From positions 359,367,825 through 359,431,824 of the forward strand of contig NC_073693.1 of the NCBI RefSeq assembly GCF_029784155.1: DNA of 64,000 bases. The letters are read 5' to 3'. A program made the position numbers and the translations under genes. The notes under the pieces are model-generated. The model saw only the letters and a list, made by a program, of their open reading frames with translations, was not told the DNA's origin and made no database searches. The stretch comes from Uranotaenia lowii (lineage: Eukaryota; Arthropoda; Insecta; Diptera; Culicidae). Below, piece by piece: positions 57,315-64,000 of this stretch. The number at the start of each line of letters is the position of its first letter. The stretch's first letter is position 1.

Positions 57315-59790
57315 GTAATTTTTGTCATTTTTGTCATTTTTGTCATTTGTGTCATTTTTGTCATATTGGTAATTTTTGTAATTTTTGTAATTTTTGTCAT
57401 TTTTGTAATATTTGTAATTTTTGTCATTTTTGTCATTTTTGTAATTTTTGTAATTTTTGTTATTTGTGTAATTTTTGTAATTTTTATTTTTTTTTTTTTG
57501 AAATTATTGTTATATCTGTCATTTTTGTAATTTTTGTAATTTTTTTAATTTTTGTAATTTTTGTTATTCTTGTTATGTTTGTGATTCTTGTAACTTTTGC
57601 TTTTTTTTGTTATTGTTGTAATTTTTGTCATTTTTTGTCATTTTTTGTCATTTTTTGTCATTTTTTGTCATTTTTTGTCATTATTGTCATTTTTGTCATT
57701 TTTGTCATTTTTGTCATTTTTGTCATTTTTGTCATTTTTGTCATTTTTGTCATTTTTGTCATTTTTGTCATTTTTGTCATTTTTGTCATTTTTGTCATTT
57801 TTGTCATTTTTGTCATTTTTGTCAGTTTTGTCATTTTTGTCATTTTTGTCATTTTTGTCATTTTTGTCATTTTTGTCATTTTTGTCATTTTTGTCATTTT
57901 TGTCATTTTTGTCATTTTTGTCATTTTTGTCATTTTTGTCATTTTTGTCATTTTTGTCATTTTTGTCATTTTTGTCATTTTTGTCATTTTTGTCATTTTT
58001 GTCATTTTTGTCATTTTTGTCATTTTTGTCATTTTTGTCATTTTTGTCATTTTTGTCATTTTTGTCATTTTTGTCATTTTTGTCATTTTTGTCATTTTTG
58101 TCATTTTTGTCATTTTTGTCATTTTTGTCATTTTGTCATTTTGTCATTTTTGTCATTTCTGTCATTTTTGTCATTTTTGTCATTTTTTGTCATTTTTGTC
58201 ATTTTGTCATTTTTGTCATTTTTGTCATTTTTGTCATTTTTGTCATTTTTGTCATTTTTGTCATTTTTTGTCATTTTTGTCATTTTTGTCATTTTTGTCA
58301 TTTTTGTCATTTTTGTCATTTTTGTCATTTTTGTCATTTTTGTCATTTTTGTCATTTTTGTCATTTTTGTCATTTTTGTCATTTTTGTCATTTTTGTCAT
58401 TTTTGGTCATTTTTGTCATTTTTGTCATTTTTGTCATTTTTGTCATTTTTGTCATTTTTGTCATTTTTGTCCATTTTTGTCATTTTTGTCATTTTTGTCA
58501 TTTTTGTCATTTTTGTCATTTTTGTCATTTTTTGTCATTTTGTCATTTTTGTCATTTTTGTCATTTTTGTCATTTTTGTCATTTTTGTCATTTTGTCATT
58601 TTTGTCATTTTTGTCATTTTTGTCATTTTTGTCATTTTTGTCATTTTGTCATTTTTGTCATTTTTGTCATTTGTTTGTCATTTTTGTCATTTTTGTCATT
58701 TTTGTCATTTTTGTCATTTTGTCATTTTTGTCATTTTTGTCATTTTTGTCATTTTTGTCATTTTTGTCATTTTTGTCATTTTTGTCATTTTTGTCATTTT
58801 TGTCATTTTTGTCATTTTTGTCATTTTTGTCATTTTTGTCATTTTTGTCATTTTTGTCATTTTTGTCATTTTTGTCATTTTTGTCATTTTTGTCATTTTT
58901 GTCATTTTTGTCATTTTTGTCATTTTTGTCATTTTTGTCATTTTTGTCATTTTTGTCATTTTTGTCATTTTTGTCATTTTTGTCATTTTTGTCATTTTTG
59001 TCATTTTTGTCATTTTTGTCATTTTTGTCATTTTTGTCATTTTTGTCATTTTTGTCATTTTTGTCATTTTTGTCATTTTTGTTATTATTTTGATTTTTGT
59101 CATTTTTGTCATTTTTGTCATTTTTGTCATTTTTGTCATTTTTGTCATTTTTGTCATTTTTGTCATTTTTGTCATTTTTGTCATTTTTGTCATTTTTGTC
59201 ATTTTTGTCATTTTTGTCATTTTTGTAATTTTTGTAATTTTTGTAATTTTTGTCATTTTTGTCATTTTTGTCATTTTTGTCATTTTCGTCATTTTTGTCA
59301 TTTTTGTCATTTTTGTCATTTTTGTCATTTTTGTCATTTTTGTCACTTTTGCACTTTTGTCATTTTTGTCATTTTTGTCATTTTTGTCATTTTTGTCATT
59401 TTTTGTCATTTTTGTCATTTTTGTCATTTTTGTCATTTTTGTCATTTTTGTCATTTTTGTCATTTTTGTCATTTTTGTCATTTTTGTCATTTTTGTCATT
59501 TTGTCATTTTTGTCATTTTTGTCATTTTTGTCATTTTTGTCATTTTTGTCATTTTTGTCATTTTTGTCATTTTTGTCATTTTTGTCATTTTTGTCATTTT
59601 TGTCATTTTGTCATTTTTGTCATTTTTGTCATTTTTGTCATTTTGTCATTTTTGTCATTTTTGTCATTTTTGTCATTTTTGTCATTTTTGTCATTTTTGT
59701 CATTTTTGTCATTTTTGTCCTTTTTGTCGTTTTGTCGTTTTGTCGTTTTTGTCGTTTTTGTCATTTTTGTCATTTCTATAATTTTTTTTG
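57315..59790 (+). repeat. Large 9-bp satellite, unit TTTTTGTCA
   Basis: About 2.5 kb, roughly 270 units. The left 300 bases are divergent (TTTTTGTAA variants). A run of six 10-bp units (TTTTTTGTCA) lies near 57626-57685, and the rest is almost pure with sporadic one-base slips. Open frames up to several hundred codons are by-products of the 9-base unit. Confidence 0.95.
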
Positions 59791-59824
59791 TCATAATTGT
59801 CTGTTTTCTTTAATTTTTTTTGTA

Positions 59825-60616
59825 AGGTACACCGGGGTAAGTGTGGACGCGGGGTAAGTGTAATTTTCTATTTTCAACTACGATGTCGAGTTGATGTGCA
59901 TCTTTTTCAATTGCTAATTTCTCCTAAACTAGCTGGCTCTCGATGAAAAACTCTACATTGAAACAATCCTTACATTCCAAACAACCAGTTAGGAAAAGAA
60001 ACGGCGGTTAAAATTAAGAAAAAAAGAGTTTATTTACAAAAAACTAAAATTTTGTCTCCAACCCCTACCTGGGGTAAGTGTGGACGGCTTTAAAAAGACT
60101 TGATGTTTACACATTTTTTCAATTTTCTGCCCTTCATCCTTTATGAGTTGTATTATTTAGCTTTATTTAGCATTCGGATCATGAAAATTTGAGTAAAGAA
60201 CTTATTTGTTCTGTGTTTTTGATGAAATCGGATCTCGTGTGTTGTAACATAAATTACACACTATAATTATAGTATCATGAACTTTTTTCAAAATTTTGGA
60301 CGGTTCGAGCAATAAAGTAACGTATTCAACCAAGAAAACACAATTTTTTTGAAAATTTCCTGAGAAATCAAAGGGAAAATCTACCGTCCACACTTACCCC
60401 ATAAAGCGGGGTAAGTGAAGACACCAGCCGTCCATAACGATTTACGTGATAACTTTTTTCGCTTTGCTTCTATCGAGCTCATCCTTCAGCTTTTGTAAAC
60501 AACATGTTCTGCATCACATTGAACGTCAATTTATCAAAATTGCTCCACTGCTGATTTTTAATGATTTTTTAAAGTTGAACTATACGAAAACCCGTCCACA
60601 CTTACCCGGTGTACCT
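59825..60616. mobile_element. TA-flanked MITE with repeated GGGGTAAGTG motifs
   Basis: Inverted ends AGGTACACCGGGGTAAGTGT and AGGTACACCGGGTAAGTGTG (right, reversed) with TA at 59823-59824 and 60617-60618. GGGGTAAGTG or its inverse also lies inside near 59851, 60071, 60388 and 60409. Non-coding. Confidence 0.65.
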
Positions 60617-60618
60617 TA

Positions 60619-62587
60619 ATTCTTTTTGAAATTCTTGTGTATTTTTATTGAATTTTGTTTTTTTTTTCATTTGTTTTAATTTGGACAACACTGAACCTGA
60701 ATCATCATCAATTTTCTCACACCTTCGCTTGAGTTGCATATTTAGGGAAAGGCACCTTCAATTTATGGACTTATGGGTATGACGAATTGGATCCTTCCCT
60801 GAATTCCGCTTAATCTTGGAAAATTAATTTTAGTGGGTGGAGAATTCCACTGCAACTGTGGCTGCTGTGGAGCTTCGATCGTGTGTTTACTCGATCGCGA
60901 TCGCTTAACTGCAATCAGATTACAAACTGCTGTGTCTATGAGGTCAGATTGAGCCATTCATTGTTTACTCAAAAGGTTTATCTCACAATCGGAGGCATTA
61001 AAGGAGCAGCTTAGATTGATGTAAGTCTTGCCTACAAGTTCAGGGTTCATAGAAGGTCACTCGAATGCCTGCTGCCTGCCTGCCATCATCATCTCCAATT
61101 GGGCTTCTCTCCGGGTTATTGTCGGGTCGCTCGAGCGATTCAAATAAATCATCCAGCAAACTTTACATGCCAAGCTAAACTCAACGACGGCAAATTCATT
61201 TTGGACGATTGTATTGAAAGGTTTGTTATTAATGATAAATGCTGTCATTGACACCATAAAGCTTGTCACTCTCTTCCCGCTCTTCGACCTATTTGAAAGA
61301 TTTTCTGCTATTTTTTTGGTATAACCAAACACCATTCGATCGATCTTGGCTTTTGAATATTTATGAACGAACGTAAATAAACTATTGCTAAACATGATTG
61401 TTCACTGTCAAGTACCAATTATCATAATTCTGCATTTAGATTCAAACAATTTATTTGTGCCTACACACGTGCTTGCCTTTCGAGCCGAATTGCCAATAGC
61501 ATTTTTGTAAGACAGATTTTGTCTATCATTTAGACTGTGGATTCAAATTAAATTTCAGATTTCAGAAAAACGTTTTTTGTTAATATTTTTCATAAATAGA
61601 GAAATCTGAATTTAAATACAGATTTCATGAATCAATTTTTCTGTTACTCTCATTTACATTAAGAACCACTGCTTGGCACTTACAAAATTTATTCAAGCCT
61701 TCAGGTAGCTGGTTGAGTCAACCGAGGGAGGGACTTCAATTTGCCGAGGCTCGTGCCATGTCAGAATTTCGGTATCGCACCTACCTTTCCAGGGAGCCAC
61801 CAGAGACTTCAATAGAGTCGGAAGGAAACCCCTGATGCTGACAAACTGGGATCAGGCAGTGCAACTCCCTCACCATGCCTTGAACAGAATGAATTCGCTT
61901 ACTGGATATGGTATAAGCATCTATTTTTAGCCACATTAATCATTAATAACTGCCTGCAGTCATTAAGGCAGGAACGCACGGGTTCTTGATTTGCCCCTCC
62001 CACAGGCAGGAAGGCAGGCAGGGTCACTCTTCGCTTTGGTCCCCCGCAGAAAACATGGGCTTGCAAGATGAGGCGATTCGTAACTTTTCACTGCGATGTG
62101 GACCTGACAATTTTAAATAGACTTTTTGTGAGACTAAAATTTTTCTAAAAAGGTTTCTCTCAACAATTTTGTGAAAAACTAAAAAATCGGTCTTTCCATA
62201 ACTTTAACATCCATTTGTCTGTGGCTCTCTAACAGCTTTTTGCGATTTTATGACAGATTGATTGTTTGAAAAGACAAAATATGATTTGTTTGCTTTGAGA
62301 CTAGCATTACGTCCAAATAGCCTGCCAGAATCGTGACGACGATGCGAAGTCCGGACACTAATGAGATGCAAGTGGTTGATCCGATTTGGACCTAACAAAT
62401 TGCTCGCTGGCGTCCTCGAAATTATTTGCCATGAAGTGTATAGTATGTTTATGCCTGGCCCATGCTTGAGCCAATAACATCAGAATTCGAGGGAACATGA
62501 GACTTCTGGACGTGACTAAGATGTTGACATAAACATTCTTGACAGAATTTTAAATACCTGCATTTCCATCACAACCAATCAATAATT
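60619..62587. other. Intergenic, no gene seen
   Basis: No coding frame with recognisable protein features. A moderately GC-rich tract at about 61690-62050 may be an unidentified transposon scrap. Confidence 0.3.
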
Positions 62588-64000
62588 TTCAAAATTGTCA
62601 AAATTGTCAAAATTGTCAAAACTGTCAAAACTGTCAAAATCGTCAAAATTGTCAAAATTGTCAAAATTGTCAAAATTATCAAAATTGTCAAAATTAACAA
62701 AATTGTCAAAATTGTCAAAATGGTCAAAATTGTCGAAATTGTCAAAATGGTCAAAATTGTCAAAATTGTCAAAATTGTCAAAATTGTCAAAATTGTCAAA
62801 ATTGTCAAAATTGTCAAAATGGTCAAAATGGTCAAAATTGTCAAAACTGTCAAAATTGTCAAAATTGTCAAAATTGTCAAATTTGTCAAAATCGTTTAAA
62901 TTGTCAAAATTGTCAAAATTGTCAAAATTGTTAAAATTGACAAAATTGTCAAAATTGTAAAAATTGTCAAAATTGTCAAAATTGTCAAAATTGTAAAAAT
63001 TGTAAAAATTGTCAAAATTGCCAAAATAGTCAAAATTGTCAAAATTGTCAAAATTGTCAAAATTGTCAAAATTATCAAAATTGTCAAAATTGTCAAAATT
63101 GTCAAAATTGTCAAAATGGTCAAAATTGTCAAAATTGTCAAAATTGTCAAAATTGTCAAAATTGTCAAAATTGTCAAAATTGTCAAAATTGTCAAAATTG
63201 TCAAAATTGTCAAAATTGTCAAAATTGTCAAAATTGTCAAAATTGTCAAAATTGTCAAAATTGTCAAAATTGTCAAAATTGTCAAAATTGTCAAAATTGT
63301 CAAAATTGTCAAAATTGTCAAAATTGTCAAAATTGTCAAAATTGTCAAAATTGTCAAAATTGTCAAAATTGTCAAAATTGTCAAATTGTCAAAATTGTCA
63401 AAATTGTCAAAATTATCAAAATTGTCAAAATTGTCAAAATTGTCAAAATTGTCAAAATTGTCAAAATTGTCAAAATTGTCAAAATTGTCAAAATTGTCAA
63501 AATTGTCAAAATTGTCAAAATTGTCAAAATTGTCAAAATTGTCAAAATTGTCAAAATTGTCAAAATTGTCAAAATTGTCAAAATTGTCAAAATTGTCAAA
63601 TTGTCAAAATTGTCAAAATTGTCAAAATTGTCAAAATTGTCAAAATTGTCAAAATCGTTTAAATTGTCAAAATTGTCAAAATTGTCAAAATTGTCAAAAT
63701 TGTCAAAATTGTCAAAATTGTCAAAATTGTCAAAATTGTCAAAATTGTCAAAATTGTCAAAATTGTCAAAATTGTCAAAATTGTCAAAATTGTCAAAATT
63801 GTCAAAATTGTCAAAATTGTCAAAATTGTCAAAATTGTCAAAATTGTCAAAATTGTCAAAATTGTCAAAATTGTCAAAATTCAAATTGTCAAAATTGTCA
63901 AAATTGTCAAAATTGTCAAAATTGTCAAAATTGTCAAAATTGTCAAAATCGTTTAAATTGTCAAAATTGTCAAAATTGTCAAAATTGTCAAAATTGTCAA
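62588..64000 (+). repeat. 9-bp satellite, unit AAAATTGTC, continuing past window
   Basis: At least 155 units, nearly pure from about 63040 onward, with AAAATGGTC, AAAACTGTC and AAAATCGTTT variants early on. It is the same unit as the older array at 15440 but far more uniform. The AAAATCGTTTAAATTGTC variant recurs near 62889, 63653 and 63948. Confidence 0.95.

Noticed and set aside
57239..59857. Open frames of up to 872 codons coding CHF, LSF, VIF or MTK tripeptide repeats
   Set aside because: They arise because a 9-bp satellite keeps frames open on both strands. They overlap in several frames and have no start context or non-repeat domain.
62569..63884. SKL/ILT/NFD repeat proteins
   Set aside because: Products of the AAAATTGTC array, not genes.

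Overview
The window is AT-rich eukaryotic DNA, almost certainly from a dipteran insect and probably a mosquito. The evidence is a complete insect-type ash1 gene with tiny (60-62 nt) and very large introns, a DD37E Tc1/mariner transposase of a kind known from mosquitoes, an I-like non-LTR retrotransposon, and many small TA-, TTAA- and 8-bp-TSD elements. Species cannot be fixed from the sequence alone.

Layout. 1-3570: 3' part of an I-like non-LTR retrotransposon (endonuclease, reverse transcriptase, RNase H, zinc knuckle, A-rich tail). About 4141-4897: a GC-richer tract read as a non-coding first exon of ash1. 4898-22715: a putative 17.8-kb first intron filled with small transposons, a retroposed fragment with a 22-bp target duplication, and two abutting 9-bp satellite arrays. 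22716-42277: six coding exons of ash1 on the + strand. They join in phase to give 2931 codons, covering Ser/Gln-rich N terminus, AT-hooks, AWS, SET, post-SET, bromodomain, PHD finger and BAH domain. The 6.7-kb intron 23389-30079 carries several MITE-like elements. The 3.5-kb last intron carries an entire but decayed DD37E mariner and a gypsy RT relic. 42278 to about 44010: long 3' UTR with several AATAAA signals.

44.0-64.0 kb: no convincing host gene. It holds three more 9-bp satellite arrays, a 7-bp TCTCAKG repeat, a piggyBac-like MITE, tandem ~150-bp and ~143-bp repeats, a hAT element with 8-bp target duplications that has been split by a 3.5-kb composite insertion, and a MITE carrying repeated GGGGTAAGTG motifs.

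How the parts relate. The one host gene encodes a Trithorax-group H3K36 methyltransferase. Everything else is repeat DNA in its introns and flanks. The most distinctive signal is a satellite system of two sister 9-mers that share the hexamer TTGTCA and differ only in the other three bases (AAA or TTT). It occurs in five arrays totalling over 7 kb. The arrays on either side of the ash1 coding exons are in opposite orientation. Because the unit is a multiple of three, these arrays create long spurious open frames.
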